Positions 26,176 through 34,330 of a stretch of 64,000 bases of DNA are shown here, one piece after another (positions within the stretch are counted from its first letter, which is position 1; each line of letters starts with the position of its first letter). Source of the DNA: Flavobacterium sp. KACC 22763 (lineage in GTDB: Bacteria; Bacteroidota; Bacteroidia; Flavobacteriales; Flavobacteriaceae); NCBI RefSeq assembly GCF_028736155.1, contig NZ_CP117879.1, positions 124,001 through 188,000 of the forward strand, in the 5' to 3' direction. The notes beneath the pieces were generated by a model. It saw only the letters and a program-made list of their open reading frames with translations, searched no databases and was not told the DNA's origin. The position numbers were made by a program, and so were the translations under genes.

Positions 26176-26224
26176 TTATTACGTTTTTTGGTAATATTTT
26201 AATTTATTACGTTTTTTGGTAATA
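26176..26224. promoter_or_regulatory. Two identical 21-bp operator-like repeats
   Basis: The same 21 bases occur at 26176-26196 and 26204-26224, with a 28-base period. Each contains the dyad TTAC-N8-GTAA. A half site TATTAC recurs at 26232-26237, roughly one more period along. They lie between divergent promoters for the satD-like and HMG-CoA lyase genes. Likely binding sites for the adjacent helix-turn-helix protein (inference). Confidence 0.6.
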
Positions 26225-26250
26225 AAAGTGATTATTACAATATTCATTAA

Positions 26251-26258
26251 TAAATTTG
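26251..26258 (+). promoter_or_regulatory. -7 promoter box for the HMG-CoA lyase gene
   Basis: TAAATTTG fits TAnnTTTG. It lies 27 bases downstream of the second 21-bp repeat, so those sites occupy its -33 region and upstream. Confidence 0.45.
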
Positions 26259-26325
26259 TTTGTGCTAAAATTATCTTTTATTTCATTAAAAAAGGAACTA
26301 ACTTAGCCTTACAAAAGAATAAGCT

Positions 26326-27192
26326 TTGAGTAAAGAAATCAAAATCATCGAATGTCCTCGAGATGCCATGCAAGGCATTAAGGATTTTATTCCAACCAAA
26401 AATAAAGTTACCTACATACAAGCTTTGCTGCGAGTAGGCTTTGATACAATTGATTTTGGAAGTTTTGTTTCTCCAAAAGCTATTCCGCAAATGCAGGATA
26501 CTGCTGAGGTTTTGGCACAATTAGACCTTTCGCAAACGACAAGCAAACTGCTTTCTATTATTGCCAACACGCAAGGCGCGATAACTGCTGCAGATTATGC
26601 ACAGATTCAGTATCTAGGTTTTCCATTTTCTATTTCTGAGAACTTTCAGATGCGTAATACACATAAAACTATTGCAGAATCTCTAGTTACGCTCGAAGAA
26701 ATCCTTGAAGTGGCCGATAAGAAAAACAAAGAAGTTGTAACATACCTTTCAATGGGTTTCGGAAATCCATACGGAGACCCGTGGAATGTAGAAATTGTAG
26801 GCGAGTGGACCGAAAAACTGGCTGGAATGGGCGTGAAAATTCTTTCGCTTTCTGATACTGTTGGAACTTCTACGCCAGAGGTAATCACGTATTTGTTTTC
26901 AGATTTAATTCCGAAATATCCTGAAATTGAATTTGGTGCTCATTTGCATACAACGCCAGAAAGCTGGTTCGAAAAAATCGATGCGGCTGCAAAAGCAGGC
27001 TGTACTCGCTTTGATGGTGCTATTCAGGGCTTTGGAGGCTGCCCAATGGCAACCGATAAACTCACAGGAAATATGCCGACAGAAAAACTGGTTTCCTATT
27101 TTACAGCCAATAAAAAAATAACAGGACTTAATTCTCTTAGTTTTGAAAGTGCTTATAATGAAGCTTCGAAATTGTTCGGAAAGTTTCATTAA
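26326..27192 (+). CDS. mvaB: Hydroxymethylglutaryl-CoA lyase
   Basis: 288 aa with a TTG start: an in-frame stop at 26320 excludes anything longer, and SKEIKIIECPRDAMQGIKDFIPT is the conserved N-terminus. HMGL-like barrel features are IIECPRDAMQG (metal Asp and catalytic Arg), FGSFVSPKAIPQM, SMGFGNPYGDPW, LSLSDTVGTSTPE, GAHLHTTPE with the metal histidines, and GFGGCPMA with the catalytic cysteine. It cleaves HMG-CoA to acetyl-CoA and acetoacetate in leucine breakdown. Its promoter region is shared with the divergent satD-like gene. Confidence 0.9.
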   Translation: MSKEIKIIECPRDAMQGIKDFIPTKNKVTYIQALLRVGFDTIDFGSFVSPKAIPQMQDTAEVLAQLDLSQTTSKLLSIIANTQGAITAADYAQIQYLGFPFSISENFQMRNTHKTIAESLVTLEEILEVADKKNKEVVTYLSMGFGNPYGDPWNVEIVGEWTEKLAGMGVKILSLSDTVGTSTPEVITYLFSDLIPKYPEIEFGAHLHTTPESWFEKIDAAAKAGCTRFDGAIQGFGGCPMATDKLTGNMPTEKLVSYFTANKKITGLNSLSFESAYNEASKLFGKFH

Positions 27193-27260
27193 AAAATATT
27201 TAAATACATAAGTAATATCTTACGTAAAAAAGCGTTTTTATTTATGCTAATAAAATTAAA

Positions 27261-27809
27261 ATGAAACGAAATCTCATACAAAAAATCTCAATATTGTTTG
27301 CTGCAGTTTTTTTTCTGTCTTGTTCAAGCGATTTAGATTTTGATCAGATAAACGATTTTAAGCTAGAGCCAGTATTTGTGGCAAACCTAGCTTATTTTGA
27401 TATTCCGGCAAACAAACTTGTAGATGATGGAGGTACAAATGTCTATCCAGACGTAAGAGACTTTGATATTTTTAAAAATAAATTTTTTAATGAACGTCTT
27501 AAAAAAGCTGAGTTTGATTTTGAAATTGAGAATACTATAAATCGTTCTTTTGTTATAAACATGCTTTTGCTTAATGCAGAGAATAAGGTCTTGCAGACAT
27601 TATCTTTCGCAGTTCCATCTTATAAAGGAACACCAAATGTTATAAAATACCCTACAGAAGTTTTTGAAAATGCGCGATTAGATCTTTTAAAACAGACCCA
27701 AAAGATTGGCTTTGTGGTAATAATTGCAGCTGGGTCTCCATTGAATAGTGAGAGTCTAGGAGATTTAAAATTAAGATCAAGTGCAACTGCTTATTTAGAA
27801 ATTGAATGA
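27261..27809 (+). CDS. Lipoprotein of unknown function, paired with a DUF5723 protein
   Basis: 182 aa. The lipobox Cys21 (FFLSCSS) is followed by SDLDFDQINDFKLEPVFVANLAYFDI. No domain recognised. The end overlaps the next gene by 4 bases (ATGA), so it is translationally coupled to the DUF5723 gene, and the two products probably work together at the outer membrane. Confidence 0.75.
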   Translation: MKRNLIQKISILFAAVFFLSCSSDLDFDQINDFKLEPVFVANLAYFDIPANKLVDDGGTNVYPDVRDFDIFKNKFFNERLKKAEFDFEIENTINRSFVINMLLLNAENKVLQTLSFAVPSYKGTPNVIKYPTEVFENARLDLLKQTQKIGFVVIIAAGSPLNSESLGDLKLRSSATAYLEIE

Positions 27810-29200
27810 GAAAAACGCTAATCCTTTGCTTGTTTTTTCATCTTTCTTGTTTTGCCCAAAACAGAGAGTTGTTATATAATTTTACTTCAATTCCGCAATC
27901 TTCACTTGTAAATCCGGGAGCTGATGTTTCGTATAAATATTATTTCGGATTTCCAGTTTTATCTGGAATTTCAGCAAATGTAGGTTCCAGCAGTTTCTCA
28001 GCTTATGATTTGTTTTCAAATAATGGAGTCGATTTTAATCAAAAAGTGAGAGATGTAGTCAATAAATCTTCTAGCAATGATAAAGTTGTGACCAATCAGC
28101 AACTTGAATTATTTTCGGGCGGATTCAGAATTGGAGGAAGAGAAAGCCGTTCGTATGTTTCTTTCGGCTTATATCAGGAATTTGATTTCTTTATGTTTGT
28201 TCCAAAAGATTTAGCTTTACTGGCCTTAAACGGAAATAGAGATTATATTGGAAAATCATTTAATTTGGGTGATTTAAACATGAAAGCCGAAGTGCTTTCT
28301 GTATTTCATGTTGGTTTCCATAAAAAAGTCAATGATAAATTTGTTTATGGAGGACGTGCCAAAATTTATTCAAGCGGTGCAAATGCTACTTCAACAAAAA
28401 ATTCAGGATACATTTATACAGGACAAGAGCCCGGAACTCCAAACCTTTACAATCAGGTTATTTCTTCCAATTTAGAACTAAAAACCTCTGGAATTGCAAG
28501 TTTCACTAAAGATGAGTACGAAGGAAATATAGCGCGTGATATTGCCAATAATACCTTCTTTAAAGGAAGTCTAGGTTTTGGCGTCGATGCAGGAATTACC
28601 TATTATATAAAAGACAATTTGCAGCTAACGGCGAGTATTATAGATTTGGGTTTTGTAAGACAGACTAAAGACATAGAAACCCTTACTTACAAAGGTACTT
28701 ACCAATACAATGGTGCTAATCCTGATTTCTTAGGTTCAGATGATCCAGAAAATGTATTTGACGAATTTGACAAAGCTATACCAAGAGATACACTTTATAA
28801 TAAGTATACAACTTGGCGTCCGACGAAGTTTTATTCTTCCATTCAATATTCGTTTGGTGAAGCGCGTCCAGATGACGAATGTAATTGTCATGGAAAACTT
28901 AATACATATTATAAAAATGCGGTAGGAGCACAGCTTTTTGCAATGACTGCACCTCGAACACCTTTATTTGCCTTAACAGCTTTTTACAGAAGAAATATTT
29001 TTAGGAAATTAGATTTTAAAGCCACTTATACCTTAGATACTTTTTCAAGTACAAATATTGGTTTAGGTCTTGCAGGAACAATTGGTCCAGTAAATATTTA
29101 TGCTCTGGTCAATAATGTTTTAGAATATAAAGATATCTCCAAAGCTAGTAGTGCGGCATTTCAACTCGGAATCAATTTTGTTTTTCAAGACAAGGAATAG
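27806..29200 (+). CDS. DUF5723-type outer membrane protein
   Basis: 464 aa. The signal peptide (LILCLFFHLSCFAQ) is followed by SIPQSSLVNPGADVSYKYYFGFPVLSGISANVGSSSFSAYDLF, the start typical of DUF5723. The rest is repeated beta-strand sequence with many Gly and aromatic residues (FSGGFRIGGRESRSYVSFGLYQ, GLGLAGTIGPVNIYALVNNVLEY), resembling FadL/PorV-like barrels. The function is unknown. It is coupled to the upstream lipoprotein by a 4-base overlap. Confidence 0.75.
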   Translation: MRKTLILCLFFHLSCFAQNRELLYNFTSIPQSSLVNPGADVSYKYYFGFPVLSGISANVGSSSFSAYDLFSNNGVDFNQKVRDVVNKSSSNDKVVTNQQLELFSGGFRIGGRESRSYVSFGLYQEFDFFMFVPKDLALLALNGNRDYIGKSFNLGDLNMKAEVLSVFHVGFHKKVNDKFVYGGRAKIYSSGANATSTKNSGYIYTGQEPGTPNLYNQVISSNLELKTSGIASFTKDEYEGNIARDIANNTFFKGSLGFGVDAGITYYIKDNLQLTASIIDLGFVRQTKDIETLTYKGTYQYNGANPDFLGSDDPENVFDEFDKAIPRDTLYNKYTTWRPTKFYSSIQYSFGEARPDDECNCHGKLNTYYKNAVGAQLFAMTAPRTPLFALTAFYRRNIFRKLDFKATYTLDTFSSTNIGLGLAGTIGPVNIYALVNNVLEYKDISKASSAAFQLGINFVFQDKE

Positions 29201-29216
29201 AAATATTCAATTTTTC

Positions 29217-29279
29217 AAATTCCAAATTCCAAAAAAAGCGAAGCTTTTTTTTCGTTCTAACTTGGAATTTGGAATTTAA
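29217..29279. repeat. AAATTCCAAATTCCAA inverted-repeat hairpin
   Basis: AAATTCCAAATTCCAA on the left is complementary to TTGGAATTTGGAATTT on the right, with GCGAAGC-type loop sequence between. It probably terminates the DUF5723 transcript. The same heptad word recurs at 14054, 40686 and 55237. Confidence 0.6.
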
Positions 29280-29362
29280 AAAATTGGAATTTAATTTGAA
29301 AGACTTTTCCTGTAAATACAAATTTATGAATAAGTTAGTATTCAAGTTAGCAATTTATTCAC

Positions 29363-29370
29363 TATATTTG
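29363..29370 (+). promoter_or_regulatory. -7 promoter box for guaB
   Basis: TATATTTG fits TAnnTTTG and ends 26 bases ahead of the ATG. Confidence 0.5.
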
Positions 29371-29396
29371 CACGCAATTCAACTAGAAATTGCAAC

Positions 29397-30869
29397 ATGA
29401 TAGCACACAACTCCAAGATTATCGGCGAAGGTTTGACTTACGACGATGTATTATTAGTACCTAACTACTCGAATGTGCTTCCCCGCGAAGTGAGTATCAA
29501 ATCGAAATTCTCAAGAAACATTACATTAAACGTTCCGATTGTATCTGCTGCTATGGATACAGTTACAGAAAGTGCAATGGCAATCGCTATGGCACAAGAA
29601 GGCGGAATTGGTGTTTTACATAAAAATATGACTATCGAACAACAAGCAGGAAAAGTTCGAAAAGTAAAGCGTGCTGAAGCGGGAATGATTATCGATCCGG
29701 TAACATTACCAATGAACTCTACTATTGCAGACGCAAAAAATGCAATGAAAGAATTTGGAATCGGTGGTATTCCAATCGTTGACGAAAACAAAATCTTAAA
29801 AGGAATTGTAACCAATCGTGACTTACGTTTCGAGAAAAATGGTGCAAGACCAATCGTAGAGGTTATGACAAGCCAAAACTTAGTAACAGTTTCTGAAGGA
29901 ACATCTTTAGAACAGGCAGAAGTAGTTTTACAAGGTCATAAAATCGAAAAATTACCAGTTGTAAACGATAAAAATGAATTAGTTGGTTTAATCACTTTCA
30001 GAGATATTACAAAACTGACTCAAAAACCAATCGCAAACAAAGATTCTTTTGGTCGTTTAAGAGTTGCTGCTGCAATTGGAGTTACTGGAGATGCAGTTCA
30101 AAGAGCTGAAGCTTTGGTTGCTGCAGGGGTAGACGCCATTATTATTGATACAGCTCACGGACATACAGAAGGTGTGGTGAATGTATTAAAAGAAGTAAAA
30201 TCAAAATTCCCTCAAATAGACGTAGTGGTTGGAAACATTGCTACTCCAGAAGCGGCTAAATATTTAGTAGAAAACGGAGCAGACGGAGTAAAAGTTGGAA
30301 TCGGACCTGGTTCTATCTGTACTACTCGTATCGTTGCGGGTGTTGGTTTCCCTCAATTCTCAGCGGTTTTAGAAGTGGCTGCGGCTATTAAAGGAACTGG
30401 AGTTCCAGTAATTGCAGATGGTGGAATTCGTTATACAGGAGATATTCCTAAAGCTATCGCTGCAGGTGCCGACTGCGTAATGTTAGGTTCATTATTAGCA
30501 GGAACAAAAGAATCTCCAGGAGAAACTATTATTTTTGAAGGAAGAAAATTCAAATCTTACCGCGGAATGGGATCTGTTGAAGCAATGCAGACAGGATCAA
30601 AAGACCGTTATTTCCAAGATGTTGAAGACGACGTTAAAAAATTAGTTCCAGAAGGAATCGTTGGACGTGTTCCTTACAAGGGAGAATTAAACGAAAGTAT
30701 GCTTCAGTTTATTGGAGGACTTCGTGCAGGTATGGGATACTGTGGTTCAAAAGATATTCCTACTTTACAAGAAACAGGACGTTTCGTGAGAATCACTTCA
30801 AGCGGAATCACTGAAAGTCATCCGCATAACGTAACAATTACAAAAGAAGCTCCAAATTATTCTAGATAA
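29397..30869 (+). CDS. guaB: Inosine-5'-monophosphate dehydrogenase
   Basis: 490 aa, full length. The barrel is interrupted by two CBS domains (about residues 92-200: [22 protein letters not shown] and [21 protein letters not shown]). The active-site loop [18 protein letters not shown] carries the catalytic cysteine; [20 protein letters not shown] and a C-terminal SHPHNVTI are conserved. It oxidises IMP to XMP with NAD+, the first step to GMP. It has its own promoter and terminator (30891-30922). Confidence 0.97.
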   Translation: MIAHNSKIIGEGLTYDDVLLVPNYSNVLPREVSIKSKFSRNITLNVPIVSAAMDTVTESAMAIAMAQEGGIGVLHKNMTIEQQAGKVRKVKRAEAGMIIDPVTLPMNSTIADAKNAMKEFGIGGIPIVDENKILKGIVTNRDLRFEKNGARPIVEVMTSQNLVTVSEGTSLEQAEVVLQGHKIEKLPVVNDKNELVGLITFRDITKLTQKPIANKDSFGRLRVAAAIGVTGDAVQRAEALVAAGVDAIIIDTAHGHTEGVVNVLKEVKSKFPQIDVVVGNIATPEAAKYLVENGADGVKVGIGPGSICTTRIVAGVGFPQFSAVLEVAAAIKGTGVPVIADGGIRYTGDIPKAIAAGADCVMLGSLLAGTKESPGETIIFEGRKFKSYRGMGSVEAMQTGSKDRYFQDVEDDVKKLVPEGIVGRVPYKGELNESMLQFIGGLRAGMGYCGSKDIPTLQETGRFVRITSSGITESHPHNVTITKEAPNYSR

Positions 30870-30890
30870 TTTTTAGTCTTTATATAAAAC

Positions 30891-30922
30891 AAAAGGCATA
30901 AGATTTAAATCTTACGCCTTTT
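30891..30922. terminator. Bidirectional terminator between guaB and 30924-31760
   Basis: AAAGGC-TAAGATTT pairs with AAATCTTA-CGCCTTT, with A and T runs on either side. Confidence 0.8.
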
Positions 30923-30923
30923 T

Positions 30924-31760
30924 TTATTTGATTTTACTAATTCTGGCAGTTTGCTTTATGCTTGTGGCAGAGTTTAATTTAATGCCAAATTCATCTTGTT
31001 TCAAGTCAAACATAAGCTTCATATCTATGGCGCTTTCGCTCGCAAAATAATTAGGAATGTCGTATGTCATTTTTCCGGTTCCGGTTCCTGAGACAATAAT
31101 GTTGTTTAAGTTTTCTGATGAAACATTTGCCGTATAAACCTGATTGATGTCAAAATAAGCATTTTTGTCAACGATATTTGTTAGTTTGTAAATAGTTGTG
31201 ATTGACATATCAATGTTAAGTGCTCCAATTGGAATTGTAAGAGGGCTTTCCTGAGAAAATGCTTCGCCAACTTTTAATTTTTTTTCTGGTAATGCAAGTT
31301 GGGAAAAAGAGCTTTTTACGATTTCAAAAATAGTGTTTTTAGATGCTTCATCAAGATCTTTTGCAACAATAGAATCCAATTTTGGCAATGCAGAAATTGA
31401 TCCTTTCCCGTAGATTAAAGTGCCATTCGGGATTATAGTATTTCCTTTGTTGTCTAAAGATTTTATATATTCAATTACAACAGGAAAATTTCCTTCTGCA
31501 TTTGTTTTGCCAGTTTTAAAAACTGACTCCATGTCGATAGTAGAATTAGTTATTGTCGGGTTTTTTACGCCAGTAGATTTTAATGTATTGAGAAAATCTT
31601 CAGATCCTTCATAAGTAAGTTCGTATGAAGCTGAATTTGTCATTGTTTGATTGTAAACAGTTTGAGGTGAGAACCGTATTTTAAAATCTAAAGTTTGATT
31701 GGACTGACCGTAATTTAAAAATGTAACGGAAGCAAAAAGAAATAAATATAGTTTTTTCAT
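30924..31760 (-). CDS. Secreted protein of unknown function (DUF6263-like)
   Basis: 278 aa. A signal peptide (LYLFLFASVTFLNYGQ) is followed by a beta-rich sequence, with segments LDFKIRFSPQTVYNQTMTN, LPEKKLKVGEAFSQESPLTIPIG and GTGTGKMTYDIPNYFASES. The layout resembles DUF6263 proteins, though I am not certain. No catalytic motifs or lipobox are seen. It converges with guaB across the shared terminator. Periplasmic or outer-membrane associated by inference. Confidence 0.6.
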   Translation of the reverse strand: MKKLYLFLFASVTFLNYGQSNQTLDFKIRFSPQTVYNQTMTNSASYELTYEGSEDFLNTLKSTGVKNPTITNSTIDMESVFKTGKTNAEGNFPVVIEYIKSLDNKGNTIIPNGTLIYGKGSISALPKLDSIVAKDLDEASKNTIFEIVKSSFSQLALPEKKLKVGEAFSQESPLTIPIGALNIDMSITTIYKLTNIVDKNAYFDINQVYTANVSSENLNNIIVSGTGTGKMTYDIPNYFASESAIDMKLMFDLKQDEFGIKLNSATSIKQTARISKIK

Positions 31761-31812
31761 AGGTAATTCAAAGCGCTTTTTTCGCTTAGAGAACGAAAGT
31801 AAGAAATAAAAA

Positions 31813-32127
31813 CTATTTTATACAGTTAGAATGGTTTTCTTTAAAAGTAAGTTTATTCTTTCTTAATTCTTCCAAGAGTTTTGGCAGACTGCTTGGGCCT
31901 ATTCCATGCAAAGACATAATTTCTTTTTGAGTAAATTGAGATAAATCTTCCGCAGTTTTAATGTCCTTACTTTCCAAAGCTCTTCTTGCCGGCGCAGATA
32001 AAACGGATAAAAGTCCGGAATTTGGTTTTCGTTCCGCTTCACAAATAGGGCAAGTAGGACAATCACTGGTTTTAAAATAGTGATGCCCTTTTTTACAAGT
32101 TCTCTTATTTTTTGAAATATCGCTCAT
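31813..32127 (-). CDS. Zinc-ribbon plus RNA polymerase alpha-CTD-like small protein
   Basis: 104 aa. The N-terminus has Cys11, His15/16, Cys23, Cys26 and Cys29 (CPTCPIC), a likely zinc knuckle. Residues about 42-95 (LSAPARRALESKDIKTAEDLSQFTQKEIMSLHGIGPSSLPKLLEEL) match the helix-hairpin-helix fold of the C-terminal domain of RpoA. It lacks the rest of alpha. Possible roles are DNA binding or interaction with transcription factors that contact alpha-CTD. It lies 29 bases downstream of the TetX-like gene stop on the same strand orientation, and may be co-transcribed. Confidence 0.75.
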   Translation of the reverse strand: MSDISKNKRTCKKGHHYFKTSDCPTCPICEAERKPNSGLLSVLSAPARRALESKDIKTAEDLSQFTQKEIMSLHGIGPSSLPKLLEELRKNKLTFKENHSNCIK

Positions 32128-32156
32128 AACTATAAAGCTATGAAATTTATTTATTC

Positions 32157-33299
32157 TTATTCGTATCGGCTGTTCAGAATATCTTCCGTAACAATATCAG
32201 AATGCAGTAAATCTTCCATTTTCTTTGTCATGCGTTGTGCTTCTAAGGCGTAACCAAACATTTTCTTTTCATAATCAGCAATTGCTTCGTCAATTGTTTC
32301 AAATTTTCCGTTGGTTAAATTCTCGGTCAAATGGAAAGCATAAAATAAACCCATATTTACACCTTCGCCAGCAAATGGAGGCATTAAGTGAGCTGCATCA
32401 CCAACAAGTGTAATGTTTGAATGTTCTTTCCAAGATTCTTCTAAAGAAAATAAACGCAATGGCAAACCAGAAAATTCAGTTGATGCAGCAAAGAATTTTT
32501 TATAATCATCTGTCCAATTTTTAAAAGTTTCGTTCAAAAAGGAAATAACAGATTGATCATCTTCAAAATCAATTCCGTGGTTTGAAATCCAGTTTTCATC
32601 CGCTTTAAAAGAAACACCAAAATGTACAGAACCGTCGCGCATGGTATGTGTGTAAAACATTTTATGTTCGCCCATTGCCATGACATTTCCGTTTCCGTAT
32701 TTAGGCTTAAATTCGGGATAATCTTGATCTGGATTTGTAATTTCTCCTTGAATGATATATGTTCCAGAAAGCTGGGGTTCTTGATCGCTTACAAATTTTC
32801 TAGCGTTTGATCTTCCTCCATTTGCTACAATAACAAAATCTGCGATTGTTTTTGTGCCGTTTTTGAATTCTAAAATATATTGGTTCTCTGTTTTTTCAAG
32901 ATTGACCAATTGACTGTCCCAAACAACAGTGCCTTCTTCAAGATTATCCAGCATAATTTTTCTAAGATCGTTTCTGTCAATTTCTGGACGTGAAAAAGCA
33001 TTGGTTTCGTCTGGCATTTCATCAGAAGTTATGTTTCCATCTATATCGGCCATTTTTTCTCCAGTTGGTCTTGCATATTTGTAGAATTCATTCATTAAAC
33101 CTGCTTTCTGAATTGCATATTGACCAGAATCGGAGTGAATATCCAAAGTTCCGCCCGATGTTCTGGCTTGAGCATCAATGTCTCTTTCGTAAACCGTAAC
33201 ATCGGCACCATTAATTTGTAAAATTCTTGCCGTTGTTAATCCGACTGGACCACCACCAATAATGGCTATTTTTTTATTTTCTATAATTGAAGTTTTCAT
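32157..33299 (-). CDS. TetX-like FAD-dependent monooxygenase
   Basis: 380 aa from the ATG at 33299; a longer frame to 33341 lacks conservation. The FAD fold has IAIIGGGPVGLT (residues 11-22), VYERD, INRNDLR-like EIDRNDLRKIML, and GDAAHLMPPFAGEGVNMG at 300-317. The whole length parallels TetX proteins (SGGTLDIHSDSGQYAI, VHFGVSF, ADYEKKMFGYALEAQ). Residues equivalent to TetX Gln192, His234 and Gly236 appear present (IIQGEI, VHFG), while the tetracycline-contacting Arg213 position appears to be Asn or Val. It may hydroxylate tetracycline-like or other polycyclic compounds; tetracycline inactivation is unproven. A TetR gene lies upstream. Confidence 0.8.
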   Translation of the reverse strand: MKTSIIENKKIAIIGGGPVGLTTARILQINGADVTVYERDIDAQARTSGGTLDIHSDSGQYAIQKAGLMNEFYKYARPTGEKMADIDGNITSDEMPDETNAFSRPEIDRNDLRKIMLDNLEEGTVVWDSQLVNLEKTENQYILEFKNGTKTIADFVIVANGGRSNARKFVSDQEPQLSGTYIIQGEITNPDQDYPEFKPKYGNGNVMAMGEHKMFYTHTMRDGSVHFGVSFKADENWISNHGIDFEDDQSVISFLNETFKNWTDDYKKFFAASTEFSGLPLRLFSLEESWKEHSNITLVGDAAHLMPPFAGEGVNMGLFYAFHLTENLTNGKFETIDEAIADYEKKMFGYALEAQRMTKKMEDLLHSDIVTEDILNSRYE

Positions 33300-33354
33300 T
33301 TTTATTGAAATTAATATTGTAATTGTTCTGTGACTTAACACAGAGTGATAAAGT

Positions 33355-33423
33355 ATTTAGAATTTAGAATTTAGAATTTAGAATTTAGAATTTAGAATTT
33401 AGAATTTGGAATTTGGAATTTCG
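33355..33423. repeat. Heptanucleotide tandem repeat (AATTTAG)n
   Basis: Nine consecutive 7-base units, six AATTTAG then two AATTTGG and one AATTTCG, preceded by a partial unit. They lie between the tetR-like stop and the tetX-like start. Confidence 0.9.
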
Positions 33424-33430
33424 GATTTAT

Positions 33431-34021
33431 TTATGGAGTAAGCGCCTTTAAAACCAGATTAAAAGCGTTAGTTTTAATCTCCTCATTGAGAACAAAAGAT
33501 TTTCCAGACATGGATTTTCCATCTCTATGAAATTCTAAAAGAGAATAAAGCGAGCCGTAAGCAATACTCCAAAATACTTCATAAGGAACAGAAATAAGTT
33601 CTTTTCTTTCAATTGCCGAAACCATAAATTCGGTCATCATTTGTTTGTACTTTCCTGTTACTTCTTGTATGATTGCATCACCATGAGTAGAATGTCTTAA
33701 AAGTTCAAAACAGGTTGCCTGTAGTGTAAAATTTTGATTAAAATAAATACGGTTTTCCCATTGATTTCGTAATCCGTCTCTAAAAGACATATCTGTAGAG
33801 AAACCGTCAAACATCTTTTCAAAGAAGTTCTGGCCAATTTCAATTCCGATTTTACGAATCAAATCTTCCTTGTCTGAATAATAGATGTAAAGTGTCGCAA
33901 CAGAAATGCCGCATTCTTTAGCCAAACGATTCATTCCAAAACCTTCTACGCCTTGCGTGACAATCATTTCTATTGCTTTCTGCTTTACAATTTCTTCTTT
34001 ATTGATATCTCTTGTTCTCAT
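33431..34021 (-). CDS. TetR/AcrR-family transcriptional regulator
   Basis: 196 aa. The N-terminal helix-turn-helix (about residues 10-55) reads IVKQKAIEMIVTQGVEGFGMNRLAKECGISVATLYIYYSDKEDLIRK, the standard TetR DNA-binding domain. The C-terminal ligand domain (WENRIYFNQNFTLQATCFELLRHS) resembles regulators of lipid or drug functions. An 18-bp dyad with CGATCG centre lies at 34059-34076 in its own promoter, suggesting autoregulation. It is followed by the TetX-like gene on the same strand, so an inducible operon is plausible. Confidence 0.88.
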   Translation of the reverse strand: MRTRDINKEEIVKQKAIEMIVTQGVEGFGMNRLAKECGISVATLYIYYSDKEDLIRKIGIEIGQNFFEKMFDGFSTDMSFRDGLRNQWENRIYFNQNFTLQATCFELLRHSTHGDAIIQEVTGKYKQMMTEFMVSAIERKELISVPYEVFWSIAYGSLYSLLEFHRDGKSMSGKSFVLNEEIKTNAFNLVLKALTP

Positions 34022-34041
34022 AATTTTAATTAATTACGGTA

Positions 34042-34049
34042 CAAAGATA
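34042..34049 (-). promoter_or_regulatory. -7 promoter box for the tetR-like gene
   Basis: Minus strand TATCTTTG, 20 bases ahead of the ATG. Confidence 0.5.
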
Positions 34050-34058
34050 TGAATAATA

Positions 34059-34076
34059 AATGAACGATCGCTTATT
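34059..34076. promoter_or_regulatory. Candidate TetR operator
   Basis: AATGAACGATCGCTTATT is an imperfect 18-bp palindrome centred on CGATCG. It sits 9 bases upstream of the -7 box, over the spacer and -33 region. Confidence 0.55.
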
Positions 34077-34084
34077 TTTTTTTT

Positions 34085-34220
34085 TTTGAGATTCTAAGAT
34101 GCTGAGATTCTAAGATGCTGAGGTTTTGAGGTGTTGGGTTTTTTAGGTTCAAAGGTTCAAAGAGACAAAGGTTTTTAAGGTTTGGAAATGGATTACCTCC
34201 AGCTTTAGCTGGAGGTTGAA
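34085..34220. repeat. Direct repeats and ACCTCCAGCT palindrome
   Basis: TGAGATTCTAAGATGC occurs twice in tandem at about 34087-34118. ACCTCCAGCT-TT-AGCTGGAGGT at about 34195-34216 is a perfect 22-base palindrome. These fill the 34022-34330 gap together with the operator and the terminator. Confidence 0.65.
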
Positions 34221-34269
34221 AAAAGGACAAAGAGAAGGGCTTTAGCCAAATTTTAAGCTTAAAAGCAAA

Positions 34270-34307
34270 CAAAAAAAAAGCTGAAACGATATTGTATCAT
34301 TTCAGCT
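34270..34307 (-). terminator. Terminator of the L,D-transpeptidase gene
   Basis: On the minus strand AGCTGAAATGATA pairs with TATCGTTTCAGCT across CAA, followed by nine Ts. Confidence 0.85.
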
Positions 34308-34330
34308 GATTATGTATTTAGAATATATTT

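Noticed and set aside
33355..33423. Possible CRISPR or iteron origin
   Set aside because: Contiguous 7-base units without spacers; no replication initiator gene nearby.
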